In this document: positions 1 through 28,026 of the stretch, piece after piece
Layout of the letters: the number at the start of each line of letters is the position of its first letter
Numbering within the stretch: the stretch's first letter is position 1
Origin: Bugula neritina
Lineage: Eukaryota > Bryozoa > Gymnolaemata > Cheilostomatida > Bugulidae
Direction of reading: 5' to 3'
DNA: 64,000 nucleotides
NCBI GenBank assembly: GCA_964035545.1
Contig: OZ037772.1
Span: 12,465,818-12,529,817, forward strand
The notes under the pieces: generated by a model
Database searches by the model: none
The model's input: the letters and a program-made list of their open reading frames with translations, nothing else
What the model was told of the DNA's origin: nothing
Program-made: the position numbers and the translations under genes

Positions 1-5
1 TGTGT

Positions 6-1142
6 ATGACTTTGGTTTACGACTTTGATAGCAACAGGTTAGAGTTTGTAGAACCATTTGGCTCTGTAACGCACCATGCAGTCGGTTTAGGGGGCTTGAA
101 TCAAAAGTTGCAGTTGTTTTCTAGTCCGATAGGAGAATGTTGTGGCGAGATTGAACCAATCAGTCTACAAGAAAGACGTTGTGGACAGTCTTATGTATTT
201 GATATGACTGATAAACCCGACAACCACCCAAACAAAACACTTACCTGCTTTGTTTCGGAGAAACTCGACTGCACTCATAGTCTAAAAATAGTTAACAGGG
301 ACGATGAAAGTATATTAACTTTTAACGTCAGCCGCTTAGAAGTTAGCTTAAATATGTATGCCTTTTTGTCGCCTTCTGTGAAGCTATTACCTATAGCGTT
401 TGTATTAAGAATGTTGGTGCGACTTATAGATAGCAACTATGAACTGTTTTGTCCAGGCATGAAACGTTATAGGAAGAATTATTTTTCTAAACGGCAACTA
501 CCATCAGTGGAAACATTCAACACCAACTACGAATCGATAATGTGTAAGGTATTTTGGGTCTGCCTGAGGGGTTCAGCTATGAACTTAAATGAGCGAGTAA
601 TATTTTTAGACTTGATACACCCTGGAGTTGAGGCCAACTCTTTAATGCTCAAAGTGAGGTGTAAGTTTTACCCTAACATGGTGGACATTAACACCGCAGA
701 AGTTTTACTCACAACTGGTGCTATGGTAGTTCTCATCGAATACTCAGCCGATGGTCAGTGTTCAAGGGTGAGGAGCAATAAATTATCTTCGCAGATTATT
801 GGTACACTAAATGGAGACAAATTGAATGATGGAACAGGTACGCAATTGGCACAAGTTTACGAGATGCAGCGACAATGCCGAGTGAATAGTGGGAGAACAA
901 TCACAAACTTCGAAGGTCACAATTCAGAAGGCAAAATATTTACCATTAACATAAGCAAAAGCTTGGATACGGTGTCACTATCAACTGACAGGAATGCTGG
1001 GTTTTTAATGAACACACTGGCGCTTGCCTTTACAATCAGAACCTGTTTCCAAACATACAAACTCCAACAATATGCTTTACCGCACGTCCCGAGTTTTCCA
1101 GCTGTCGAAGATTTAGATGACAGTGAATGCGAAGAGTCTTAG
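6..1142 (+). CDS. intronless gene of unknown function, paralogue of 34587-36389
   Basis: Open frame of 378 codons without an intron. The first ATG is at base 6, and the frame is open to the window edge, so the true start may lie upstream. I do not recognise the family with confidence. Its N-terminal half (a strand-rich stretch, then residues around KTLTCFVSEKLDC, then VSLNMYAFLSPSVKLLPIAF) lines up by eye with the middle third of the 600-residue protein at 34587-36389 (KTEKRMFLC, VSIQIFARANQSEYALLIVF). A hydrophobic segment recurs near residue 335 (FLMNTLALAFTIRTCF). The rhythm of short strands ending in a hydrophobic helix recalls the tubby-like barrel of phospholipid scramblases and LURP1-type proteins, but this is a weak guess. 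The C terminus is acidic. A poly(A) signal follows 34 bases after the stop. Confidence 0.7.
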   Translation: MTLVYDFDSNRLEFVEPFGSVTHHAVGLGGLNQKLQLFSSPIGECCGEIEPISLQERRCGQSYVFDMTDKPDNHPNKTLTCFVSEKLDCTHSLKIVNRDDESILTFNVSRLEVSLNMYAFLSPSVKLLPIAFVLRMLVRLIDSNYELFCPGMKRYRKNYFSKRQLPSVETFNTNYESIMCKVFWVCLRGSAMNLNERVIFLDLIHPGVEANSLMLKVRCKFYPNMVDINTAEVLLTTGAMVVLIEYSADGQCSRVRSNKLSSQIIGTLNGDKLNDGTGTQLAQVYEMQRQCRVNSGRTITNFEGHNSEGKIFTINISKSLDTVSLSTDRNAGFLMNTLALAFTIRTCFQTYKLQQYALPHVPSFPAVEDLDDSECEES

Positions 1143-1164
1143 TTCAAACTTCCTTTGAATCTAT

Positions 1165-1255
1165 CATCTATAATCAATAAATATATCATCTATAAATCTA
1201 TGATCTATAAATCTATAATCTATAAATCTATAATCTATAAATCTATAATAATTCA
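1165..1255. repeat. 11-bp tandem repeat (ATCTATAAATC-like)
   Basis: About seven to eight degenerate copies of ATCTATAAATC / ATCTATAATCT sit in the 3' flank of the first gene. Confidence 0.75.
1176..1181 (+). promoter_or_regulatory. poly(A) signal of the 6-1142 gene
   Basis: AATAAA lies 34 bases after the TAG stop, giving a very short 3' UTR. Confidence 0.6.
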
Positions 1256-1648
1256 TTACTTAGAGTTTTCCTATGTTTGTGAGGATAATAAAAAAGTAGC
1301 ATTACAGTACTTCACTTTGTTTTTCATTATTTTGGATTTGTGTTTTATGAATTTGACATCAGCAAAAAACTAATAATATGCATTGCATATTGAGAACTTG
1401 CACATTATTACTATGAACCGTTATATATATGAAGATCTGTCTGCGCACGATGTAGCCGCAGCGCATGACTCATAATAATAATATCAGATCTACCTTGCTA
1501 GCTGTTTGCTTATGCAGAATGTTATAGCTGACTTCTGCCAGTTTTCAAACATGTTTGAAGACTGGCTTTAACATAATATCTTGAAACACTCATAATTATT
1601 TTGAGCTGAGAGTTAAAAGAAAATCGGTGTTGCAATTATAACCCAGTA

Positions 1649-1719
1649 GTCTCTGTGCTGTAGTGGTTAGCACACTTTCTTGCAAGCCAGAGGTCTCCAC
1701 TTTTAATCTCAGTGGGGGC
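1649..1719 (+). pseudogene. tRNA-like sequence, Ala(TGC)-like; tRNA pseudogene or SINE head
   Basis: GTCTCTGTGCTGTAGTGG begins a tRNA-like fold. There is a good A box (TGTAGTGGTTAGCAC), an anticodon loop TTGCAAG that would read TGC, and a degenerate T arm (CACTTTTAATCTCAGTG). The T loop lacks the usual TTCGANTC, and no 3' acceptor strand pairs with GTCTCTG. A functional tRNA is therefore unlikely. A tRNA-derived SINE head or a decayed tRNA copy fits better. Confidence 0.55.
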
Positions 1720-2449
1720 AAATTATTTTACAGGTGTTTCATTACTTCCAACACAATCAGTACAACCATTATATTGATTAGTGTAAAAACCCGTCATATT
1801 TATTTATTCAATTTAGTATTTGCAGTAAGTGTAAATTTATACTACTCATATTAGTTTGTAGTATGACTGCTGCGTTTTAAATTTTAAAAAGTGTTAATAA
1901 AATTTGTGCAGAATTATAATAACGCTTTCCTTCAGCATACATGCAATAGAAGTATTTGATTAAGTAATTTACAATATAGTTGTGTATTTACAGTCATAGG
2001 TTTGTTGGACAACTTGAATTCACTTGTATTGCTGGCATTAAAAGATTCAGATAATATTTGAGATCTGTAACCTTGGTGTGCAAACATATTACAATCATAT
2101 ATTATTTATATGCCAGTGTTTATATAAGCAGGCCTATAATATAGTGATTCTGCTACAATATCTCACAAGTAATGCGATAATATTAAAACTTTGCATAAGT
2201 TAGTGAAACCTGAACATAATAATATGTGGCTTAGCAGCATTGTACTTTCTTAATCAGTTTATTTGTAACAATAAACATACTTGACATACTTGACAATAAA
2301 TATGAGTACGAAAAAAAGACATATCAGAATTTATCCTTTGATATAAAAAATTGCATAAAATATTGAAAACTGGTGGACTAATGTACTAATCTACTAATGT
2401 AGATGAACAGCCCGTCAAGGGTGCTACACCCATCTATGGTGAGACTCTG
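1720..2449. other. intergenic, AT-rich, no gene seen
   Basis: This is AT-rich spacer between the first gene and the 3' end of the tubulin gene. No long frame or family similarity was seen. It contains the tubulin 3' UTR and poly(A) signal near 2260. Confidence 0.6.
2258..2263 (-). promoter_or_regulatory. poly(A) signal of the alpha-tubulin gene
   Basis: TTTATT on the plus strand (AATAAA on the minus strand) lies about 190 bases downstream of the tubulin stop. Confidence 0.5.
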
Positions 2450-5400
2450 TTAGTTTCTGTATGACCTCCTGGAAGCTGGTCTGCCAACAGAAGAGCTTAT
2501 CGAGTGGTTGGTTCTTCCGGGAGACTGAGAACGGCCGGCTTGTCTGCTGCCACGGGGAGAAGAGGCTCGTGGTTGGCGCGCTGCCGGTGTCAGATAACTG
2601 GGACTACTAACTCCAGTCATGTCTGAATCCTCACCAACCTGAGAGTAGAACATATGCTATGGCACACAGCAGTAGAGAGTAGAGTACGTGCTATAGCACA
2701 CAATAGTAGAGAGTATATATTATATGCTATAGCACACAATATTGGGGAGTATATATTATATGCTTTAGCACACAACAGTAAAGAGTAGATTATATGCTAT
2801 GACACACAGTAGAAGAGAATAGAGTACACGCTATAGCACACAATAGGAGAGAATAGAGTACATGCTATAGCACACAATAGGAGAGAATAGAGTACATGCT
2901 ATAGCACATAATAGTAGAGAATAGAGTACATGCTATAGCACACAAGAGTAGGGAGTTGTCTCACCTCCTCGTAGTCTTTCTCCAGAGCCGCCAAGTCGTG
3001 CCTAGCCTCAGAGAACTCGCCCTCCTCCATGCCCTCGCCCACATACCAGTGGACAAAGGCTCTCTTAGTGAACATCAAGTCAAACTTGTAGTCTAGTCTG
3101 CTCCACGCCTCCGCTATGGCCGTAGAGTTGCACAGCATGCTCACCGCCCGGGTGGTTCTGGCCAGATCACCGCCTGGAACCGCTGTTGGTGGTCGGTAGT
3201 TGATTCCAACCTTGAATCCGGTTGGACACCAGTCAACAAAGTTGATGCCTAGGCAAGAGAAAGTCAGCTTACATGGTAGAACATAATATCAGGTAAACAA
3301 TAAAAAAGATTGTGCCTCAGATTGAGGTAATGGAGTTTGCTGAATAAAATGCTGGTGACAATAAGAGTACAACACAAGAAAACATATCAAAGGCTGAAAA
3401 CTTAATGAATATTAGAAGACTGAATATGCAGAAAGAATTGCAGGAGACAAACATAAAGAGTTAGCTGAAGGTGATAGATGCCATTCTGACAACACAAAGC
3501 AGAACTGTGAGGTCATCACAGATTCTCTTTTATTATGCACACACAGGCGAAACATGAGTTTAGCCAACCAATGCAATTTGTCATAATAAACGTCAGTCTA
3601 GCTGCTTCACGGATGAACATTAAACCTGGTTCACCTCTCTTAGTCTTGAGAGCAGCAATGGTGGCATTGACGTCTTTGCTGTTGATATCTCCGCGGTAAA
3701 GCAGACACACAGACATGTACTTGCCATGACGGGGGTCACACTTTACCAAACAGTTAGCAGGTTCAAAACATGAGTTGGTGATGTCAACAGTGGAGAGCTG
3801 GAAAGGGAGTGACAGGTGAGTGACAGATGTTATATAGTGAGTGGCAGGTGCTATATAGTGAGTGGCAGATGAGTGACAGGTGCTATATAGTGAGTGACAA
3901 GTGTTATATATTGAGTAACAGATTAGTGACAGATGTTATATAGTGAGTGACAGGTGATATATACTGAGTGAGATGTGTTAAACGCTGAGTGACAGATGTC
4001 ATATATTGCGTGACAAGTACTATATGGTGAGTGACAGGTGTTATAGTGAGTGACAAATCTACATAGTAGGTAGCAGATTTTATAGAATAGGTGACAGGTA
4101 CTAAAGAATAAGTGGCAGATGTCATACAGTAAAGTGACACCTAGTATCATATAGTAGCGGTGTCATATCGAGGAGTATATGGTGTGTTATGACTCACCTG
4201 CTAAAGGTGTCATATATGGTGTGTATGACTCACCTGCTAAAGGTGTCATATATGGTGTGTATGACTCACCTGCTAAAGGTGTCATATATGGTGTGTATGA
4301 CTCACCTGCTAAAGGTGTCATATATGGTGTGTATGACTCACCTGCTAAAGGTGTCATATATGGTGTGTTATGACTCACCTGCTAAAGGTGTCATATATGA
4401 CGTGTATGACTCACCTGCTAAAGGTGTCATATATGGTGTGTATGACTCACCTGCTCATGGTAAGCTTTCTCAGCTGAGATTATCGGAGCGTAGGACACGA
4501 GAGGGAAGTGGATTCTGGGATACGGCACGAGGTTTGTCTGGAACTCCGTGAGGTCAACGTTTATTGATCCTTGGAAACGTAGACTAGCTGTGACAGCAGA
4601 GACAACCTGAATTATAACAAGGAAGATAGTGGGATATAATAAGGAGATATAACAAGGAAGATGGTGGGATATAATAAGGAGATATAACAAGGAAGATGGT
4701 GGGATATAATAAGGAGATATAACAAGGAAGATGGTGGGATATAATAAGGAGATATAACAAGGAAGATGGTGGGATATAATAAGGAGATATAACAAGGAAG
4801 ATAGTGGGATATAATAAGGAGATATAACAAGGAAGATGGTGGGATATAATAAGGAGATATAACAAGGAAGAAGGTGGGATATAATAAGGAGATATAACAA
4901 GGAAGATGGTGGGATATAATAAGGAGATATAACAAGGAAGATGGTGGGATATAATAAGGAGATATAATAAAGAGATATAATAAGGAGATATATATAGTAA
5001 GGAGTTTTAAACAGCATTAATTATAGAGTTTAATAAATGATTGTAGTATTCACAATGTTCCACTTTGAAAGAAACTATAGAAATAAACACGTCTAACAAA
5101 CGTAAACCAAGCTATTAGTTCCTACCAGACTCATAATAGGAATAAGCTTTTGTACGTTTTCCAAGCAGCAGTTCACACTAATCTTACATGGAAAGACTCA
5201 CCTGCGCCGTAAGCCGGTTCAGGTTGGTGTAGGTGGGACGGGTAACATCCAGGTTCCGATGGCAAATGTCATAAACTGCCTGGGAAGAAATACAGACATA
5301 ACACTTGAACAAAAGATGACATGGAACTTTCTGATTATGCTTGATTGCTGCTCATTGCATGCGAGATCTGGTGGAATAGTTTAAGATTTCAAGATTTAAG

Positions 5401-8400
5401 ATATTCAGATATATACTGTAACACACTGTAATATACTGTAATACACTGTAATAGACTGATATATAGGCTACTGTGAAAAACTGTAATATACTGTAGTACA
5501 ATGTAATACATTGTAATATTATGTAAACCTGACAAGCGCAGAAATTCAGGCAAAGAAGCTTCCAGATAACACGCCTCACACAAACTATAGCCTAAGCTCC
5601 TTACAAACAAACAGGAAGTGTGGGCAGACAAACCTCATTATCCATGAGAAAGGCGCAGTCAGAGTGTTCGAGGGTAGCATGGGTCATAAGGACGGCATTG
5701 TATGGCTCCACAATGGTGGGTGATATTCGAGGGGAAGGGTAAATGGCAAACTACAATATTATATGTTTATAATATGGTATAGTATATATATAAGAGGAAA
5801 CATTTTAATTACTGCACTACTTGTATTAAAACAAAGCTCTAAACTCTTACTTTAAATATCACAAGGTATACATCTTCAATTATATATACTGGTATATAAT
5901 AATAAAATCATTAATACTACAAGAAACTTTGCTCTTTATAAATAGTGCTGGTGGTAAGAAGCTAGGAACATATTTGAAAGATTATAGTATAGCTTAATTT
6001 GTGCATCTAAAATTCCTGTATACTGTGGTACAAACTGTAGTATAACATGTATGCGGTAGTATAAATTGTAGTATACTGTAGTATACCGTAGTATAACATG
6101 TGTATTGTAGTATATGTATACTGTAGTATAACATGTAGCATACTGTAGTATAACATGTAGTATACTGTAGTATAACATGTAGTATACTGTAGTATAACAT
6201 GTAGCATACTGTAGTATAACATGTAGTATACTGTAGTATATTATGTATATACTGTAGTATAACATGTAGCATACTGTAGTATAACATGTATATACTGTAG
6301 TATAACATGTAGCATACTGTAGTATAACATGTGTACCTGCATCTTACACAGTTTGGGATAATCGTAGCTCATACGCTCCATGAGAAGAGAACAGAAGCCA
6401 GACCCAGTACCTCCACCAAATGAGTGGAAAACCAGAAAGCCCTGAAGTCCCGAACACTGCTCTACCTGTTGTATAATTCACTGTGTATATCATTCTTGCT
6501 ATTACGTGTCAACATAATTTAGTTCTGACGTACTAGTGCTCATGCAGACCAACAGGGGTCTTTCAAAAAGCTGGCATAAGCATTTCTTTAGGAAATTTTA
6601 GTATGTTTACATTTGATGATGATATATTCCAGTAAGAATTGACCAGAAGGGAGAAGTAACTCCTGGAAAAATTCTAAGTGGGAGAAAGCTCTATAACTCA
6701 TATACTTTTCAATCAACTATATAAAACATAATATTGTAGTTTCACTATTTGTATAGTTAATGGATACATGGTTACCATTGGCATATCAGCAGTCTACTTT
6801 AAGAGGATTGCCAAGTGTTGGTGGTAGAAGATTCTAATAATAAAATACTAGAAGATAATTTCTGAATGTTTGAGTAGAGAAGACAACTACCATATTTTAG
6901 AACATACTAACCAATTTTCTGATTCTGTCTAGCACCAAGTCAATGATCTCTCTACCAACTGTGTATTGACCTCTAGCGTAGTTGTTGGCTGCATCTTCTT
7001 TCCCGGATATCAACTGGTCCGGGTGGAAGAGACGACGATACGTACCAGTCCGAATCTCATCTGAAACAGGCCCATTGCTCTAAGGAAACAGTAACAGAAT
7101 GCTTACAGGTTGTTAAGGTAGGTGCTAGCTCTCTCTTACCAACCACCGTAGGCTCCAGGTCCACAATGGCAGCTCTGGGAACGTATTTACCGGCTACGGT
7201 CTCCTCAAAGAAGGTCTGGAAACTCTGACTTCTATCCAGGCCACCCGAATACTCCAGCCCATCTGGCAGTATACCTGTGAGATGTGAACAGAGGCCTGAG
7301 GTTATAGCTTACAGTAATACAGAGAGCATGCCTTCATAATAAGATTCACACCAGTAGTGCTAGCAAGTAGATGGGCCTTAGAAATTTCGTAAATATAATT
7401 ATTTTCTTTCACAATTAATTAAATTAATTTCATTAAATTAAAGTCAAATTAAATCAATTAAATTCAAGGCAAAATTTATCTAAACCTGCATCCAGTGTGA
7501 TAACTAATATAGTGTAGCTACATGTTATTTATTCTAACCATGTTCTAAGCAGTAGAGTTCCCAGCATGCATTTCCAATCTGACATCCTGCTTGTCCGAGG
7601 TGCACAGATATGACTTCCCGCTATAAGAACAACCCATTTGTATTTGTAGAGTAACATGTATACCAACATTCATGTATTTGTAGAGTAACATGTATGCCAA
7701 CATACATGTATTTGTAGAACAACACATTTGTATTGGTAGAGTAACATATGTATACCAACATTCATGTATAAACATAGATGTGATAAGATAAACAATAGAC
7801 AAGAAACAATAGAAACAAGACTAATGATATAAAGATGCAATATTTGTAACCATTATAAGTGAGAGAAGTATATATAATATAGTAAATATAAAATAACCCA
7901 GAGTCATGAGCCCAGTATGTTGTAGTAGAAGTAGGAGTAGGAAGTAGAAGCAGTTATCAGTTTTCTCCTGAACTAAATGTCAAGTAAAAATTTAAAAACT
8001 AGCTTTTGGTGAGGAAAGAACTTTACATAAAGAGGGTATACCTAGCAGCAATTTCAACTGAAAATAATGGATACTGTAAAGCAGTAAACTGTAAAGCAGG
8101 ACATCAACTATCACATACTAGTTCAAATGGCAACCAAACTAACAATATTCTATTCTATTAATTGTGAAAGAACTGAGAGAGACTATCCTATACAGCAGCT
8201 AACCTGGAGTTATAAACAAACACCTATCTTGGTGCTTGGTTGGTTACTTGGTTTTAATAACCACTGATTGAATAACTCTTACAAAAACGCAAAATGTATA
8301 ACAAAACTACCTTTACTTCTTCAAGCTCCCTGCAGCCTTCTAAAATTCTCTGTATATGTATGTTCTAACTACTTTTACTTATGTAATTGTAGTATTTTAC

Positions 8401-8839
8401 TATTTTAAATTTCTTACATTCACATTATACCTGTTATTCTTTGTGAGAACTATATTGTATTATATTCACCATAATAAAACAAGGCACACTTCAAACATTA
8501 ACAGCTGGAATAAGCACAGTGTTAAAGACCTAATTCTTTAAAAAGCTGACAGTGATACCGATATTTCTGCTACAACAAGTATAAATAAACAAGTTATACG
8601 TATACCTATCACCTATAGTCATAGCAAATGTAAAACTAAAAATAAAAATTAATTATAGGGGCATTAGCAACCAACACTTAATACTAATATTAATACTAAT
8701 AGTCAAAAGTGTGAAATTTAAACTCAAACTGTAACTCAAACTGCAAGACAGAGAGGGGTTTGAACAATATTAATCGCTACATAACTAACAACAATGCAGG
8801 TTACACAATAACGCATGCTTTCAAGAATCTTACCGCCAT
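2450..8839 (-). CDS. divergent alpha-tubulin with basic C-terminal tail (11 exons)
   Basis: Alpha-tubulin, the GTP-binding subunit of microtubules. Exons in transcript order: 8834-8839, 7539-7620, 7140-7274, 6912-7060, 6337-6465, 5634-5750, 5202-5279, 4451-4606, 3635-3797, 2965-3248, 2450-2638. Together they make 495 residues. The first exon (ATGGCG before a GTAAGA donor) is the least certain; an intron right after the start is usual for animal alpha-tubulins. The GTP motif GGGTGSG is at 141-147, and the catalytic Glu that acts on the beta-subunit GTP is present (LTEFQTN, E253). [12 protein letters not shown] and GEGMEEGEF are conserved. Oddities: the H1-S2 loop (residues 30-50) is short and lacks the acetylatable Lys40. 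After DYEE the usual acidic tail ending in Tyr is replaced by 62 residues rich in Arg, Ser and Pro, ending RRSYRN. Family assignment is certain; the isotype role is unknown. Confidence 0.93.
2640..2960. repeat. tandem repeat filling tubulin intron 10
   Basis: Copies of a unit of roughly 36-60 bp containing GTACATGCTATAGCACACAA fill the whole intron between the exons at 2965 and 2638. On the transcribed strand the unit is pyrimidine-rich (TACTCTATTCTC) and resembles the real acceptor tract. Confidence 0.85.
3800..4150. repeat. degenerate tandem repeat, tubulin intron 8, acceptor side
   Basis: Variants of GAGTGACAGGTGCTATATA follow one another up to the acceptor of exon 9. Confidence 0.8.
4170..4450. 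repeat. 36-bp tandem repeat carrying the tubulin exon 8 splice donor
   Basis: About seven copies of a 36-bp unit follow the real donor at 4450/4451. On the minus strand the exon ends GAGCAG before GTGAGTCATAC, and each unit ends TTTAGCAG before GTGAGTCATAC, so each repeats the donor context. Reading through the first donor meets an in-frame TGA within one unit. Confidence 0.9.
4612..4995. repeat. 35-bp tandem repeat, tubulin intron 7, acceptor side
   Basis: About ten near-identical copies of a unit containing AACAAGGAAGATGGTGGGAT. The transcribed strand is pyrimidine-rich, and the array runs to within a few bases of the exon 8 acceptor. Confidence 0.9.
5400..5525. repeat. short AT-rich tandem repeat in tubulin intron 6
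   Basis: ACTGTAATATACTGTAATAC-type units, degenerate. Confidence 0.7.
6010..6335. repeat. tandem repeat at the donor side of tubulin intron 5
   Basis: GTAGTATAACATGTAGCATA units run right up to the donor of the exon at 6337-6465. Confidence 0.85.
7625..7770. repeat. short tandem repeat in tubulin intron 1
   Basis: Three to four copies of a unit containing GTATTTGTAGAGTAACATG, just upstream of the exon 2 acceptor. Confidence 0.65.
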
Positions 8840-11800
8840 TGAAAGAACTGAATTTAAAGTGAATAACTATACTTGTTTGCACAAATTTCAGCTTTTAATT
8901 CCAAGTGACGTGCATATCGGTCGTCGCGCTGCTCCATTATTGTAACATTTTTGTAGCAGACATGTTGACTCGCTACGAAAACCTATATGCATTCTGTGTT
9001 CCCTTTCCAAGGAGCGAATGTATTTAAAGCGACGCTAGATGCGGCGCAAAGTTTAGAGCCACAAAGTGCAAAGTTTGTTCATACATCGTTACCTCCTAAG
9101 CTTTCAAACCCAATCACAAACTCGGAACTTGTGCAACTATGTGCTGCATCAAGTGATTTTTGTTCGCTAGTCGTTAATTATTACAAACCTTGGCCTACTA
9201 CTTCCTTTTGCCATTGATATCGAGCTGTTCGCAGAAATTCCGACTTTTATATAAATCGATGTCTAAGGTTTTTTGCTAAATCTTAAAGTTTTACTTTTCA
9301 TCAACTGCTAATGTTCAAGTCTCAAGATTATCTTATCCTAAATCAGTAGACGGTATTCAAGATTAGTATTGGGTATTAATATTACTCTCACTAGTGCGGT
9401 AGTGGATGAAGAAATTATTGATTAAAATCTTCATAAATGTATTGAATTTGATGAACTAGATAATCTCCTAGAAGTAGAACAGACTCAACAGGAACTAACT
9501 CAAAGAGTTAAACTTAAAGTTGGGCTAGGTCACACTCAGTCACACAGTCAACACTCAATGTAAATGTCACTGGTCAGTAGTCGTGGTAGTAGTCGCAGAT
9601 ACTGATATCTTATCCTTACAGACTGAACCTCAATTACAATGTGAATATCACTATCTTTAAGTTTAAGTTTTAGTTCAAATTTAATGTTTCTCCATTTGCA
9701 TTTCTAATCGGTAATCCTAATCACCTATAGGCTATAAGTATAAGTATAACTGTATAAGTATAAGTTATAACTATTACTTTTATATTTACTATTACTATTA
9801 GTATTATATACAACTAATAACTACAAGTATACCTTATAAGCATTAATCTAAGTCTATATTATTAGTTCTAGTATGAAATGATCATATTTATATTGATTAT
9901 CAATATCATTATAATTTAATTTTATGACTATCATAATGAGTGTCGATGTTCACTGTTCAGAGCGAGAGTCAGAGTGTGAGTATTACAATCAGTATCACTA
10001 TGACTATAAGTAACACTTTGTGTTACTGTTACTGTTAGGTATCACATTGATTATCAGACTCAGTATTGCTATCACATCCACTGTGAGCATTGCTACCGTC
10101 TACGATAGGATTATAGTTGTGCATATCAACTCTGACTTGACTATGCCTAATTTATATTTGTTTTTATATTTGGTTGATATACAAACTAAATCAAAATTAA
10201 ACTGTTATTTTATTAAATTATAATTTATTTTCAAATTTATATATCCAATATTAGCCTTGCTACTTGTAGTCTAGTAGTAAATAAAATAAAAATGGTTATA
10301 GTTCTCATGAGGAGCAATCAGTAAAAGTTACCATACTACCATCATACTGCCGCTGTACCATCACGATACCACCATACATCACGCCGCCCCCATACTACCG
10401 CCATAATACCATCATATTACCACTATACCACCATCATATTACTACCGCATCATTACCATATCACCATCATGCATACTTTAAGGTTTCTTTGGTCTAATTT
10501 TTTTGCAACAAATTCAGTGCAGATTTACAAGCATTTTCTAATTTAGTAACTTTAACCACGAGTAGAAAGGTAAACATGTGTGTTTGAACTGACTATTATG
10601 TTAAGACTTTTTAGTGACACAATTTTAATTTAGTTCCAACCTATAGTAAATAAGATTGTTTATTAAAAAATAATAGAATTAAGCTAAACACTATTTAGTA
10701 TTTTTTGAAAATTTATAATATACAATTGCTATTATTACTTAAATAGCAAATATGTTATAGTCTGCTAACTGTTTTATATAAACAATAATAAGTATCAAGA
10801 ATCTATAAAATTATGTATAATTGTGATAAACAACCAAAGTGATAATTTCTGATGTGCAGTAGTAATAATTATTGTAAATTACAGACTACCAGCTGTGAAT
10901 ATTTCTCTGCTTAGCCATCAGTAATGATTGCCACTAATAGTTATTTCCTCTCATGTTATGTAATATTTTGTTTATTTTCAGGCTTACTGATGCAACAGTT
11001 AATTTATGAAGGACAGATAAAATAAGCACAGGTAATTTCAACAGTTTTGTTTTCCGCTCATTGGCTGATATTTTAGATAAACAACAAGCATTAAATATCA
11101 CTGTCTCAGGGATTGTATAGTTTTTATTTATTTCTGTTAGCCAGTTATTACATGTGAAATGAGAACGAGTTTAATTTAATAATGCGCTCTCAGTTGATAG
11201 TGTGTGCTCTTATATTTTCCTCTTTCTAAATTTATGAAATTACTTTCAAATTAAAATTGTGCCAATACCAGAAGTTGTCTTTCCACTACTCACTTTATTG
11301 TATAGTAATAACTGTGTAATAATATTTGTTTCTATTTAGCGTCAAGCCTAGGGCCACACTGTGCGTATTTTCGCATGCGAAAATTTAAACCACAAGTAGA
11401 AAAGGTGTCCACTGTAGCGTCAGTGAAATCGAAACACTACTAGCTAATAATATTTACGTTAAACTTCACTGCTCGCCTTGTTGCTATAGCTACACTTGCG
11501 GAATAAATTAAGTTTTCATTTTTAAATCCCACTCGCTTTCAATAAAACGCAATTTGTTGGAATGTAGCATTAAATTCAGAAAAGTGGGCTCATTAAATAA
11601 CTACTAGCCAATTAGGTGACGACGAAGACGATTTGAACTTGCGTTCAGAATGCTGAGCGACAAGTGCGAATATACGGTGGACGCCTTTTCCACTTGTGGT
11701 TTAAATTTTCGCATGCGAAAATACGCACAGTGTGGCCCTAGGCATAGTTCAAATAAATAAAATATAGTACTTAGTATCTTGCAGCAGGTGCACCAAGGTG

Positions 11801-11988
11801 ATGGCAGCTCAACCATTTCAACCCTGCTTTGCCTATTAGAATGACCTATTACTTGAACTACTAGTTCCATACTAGCCTAGTGGTATATCAGGTCAATTTG
11901 ATTACAGCAGTTAGCAAGTTGTATTTATTTTAAGCAGAAAGTTTCAACTTGTAAAGTATTACTCTTGCTGATAGCCTTTCTCCAACAG
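8840..11988. other. intergenic / 5' flanks between divergent tubulin and RABGAP1 genes
   Basis: No coding gene seen. 8880-9230 is richer in CpG than its surroundings and may hold the tubulin 5' UTR and a shared promoter. A TATA-like ATTTATATAAA on the minus strand lies at about 9246-9258. 9560-10000 and 10320-10480 are low-complexity (ACTATCACT-like and ACCATCAT-like). An upstream non-coding exon of RABGAP1 must exist, because an acceptor precedes base 11989, but I could not place it. Confidence 0.5.
11346..11743. mobile_element. MITE-like element with ~70-bp terminal inverted repeats
   Basis: The left end at 11346 (GCCTAGGGCCACACTGTGCG) and the reverse complement of the right end at 11743 match for about 70 bases with a few differences. 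Each arm contains the 18-bp palindrome ATTTTCGCATGCGAAAAT. The 398-bp element has no coding capacity. I could not define a clear target-site duplication, so the superfamily is open; the TAGGGCC start is only loosely hAT-like. Confidence 0.85.
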
Positions 11989-12004
11989 GTAACTCTGCAC
12001 ATAA

Positions 12005-28026
<16,022 letters not shown>

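Noticed and set aside
1649-1719. Functional tRNA-Ala
   Set aside because: The T loop and 3' acceptor strand do not fit, so it is recorded as a tRNA-like pseudogene or SINE head.
8987-9217. 76-codon plus-strand frame in the CpG-richer stretch upstream of tubulin
   Set aside because: No recognisable domain and no downstream exon that continues it. It probably overlaps the tubulin 5' UTR or promoter.
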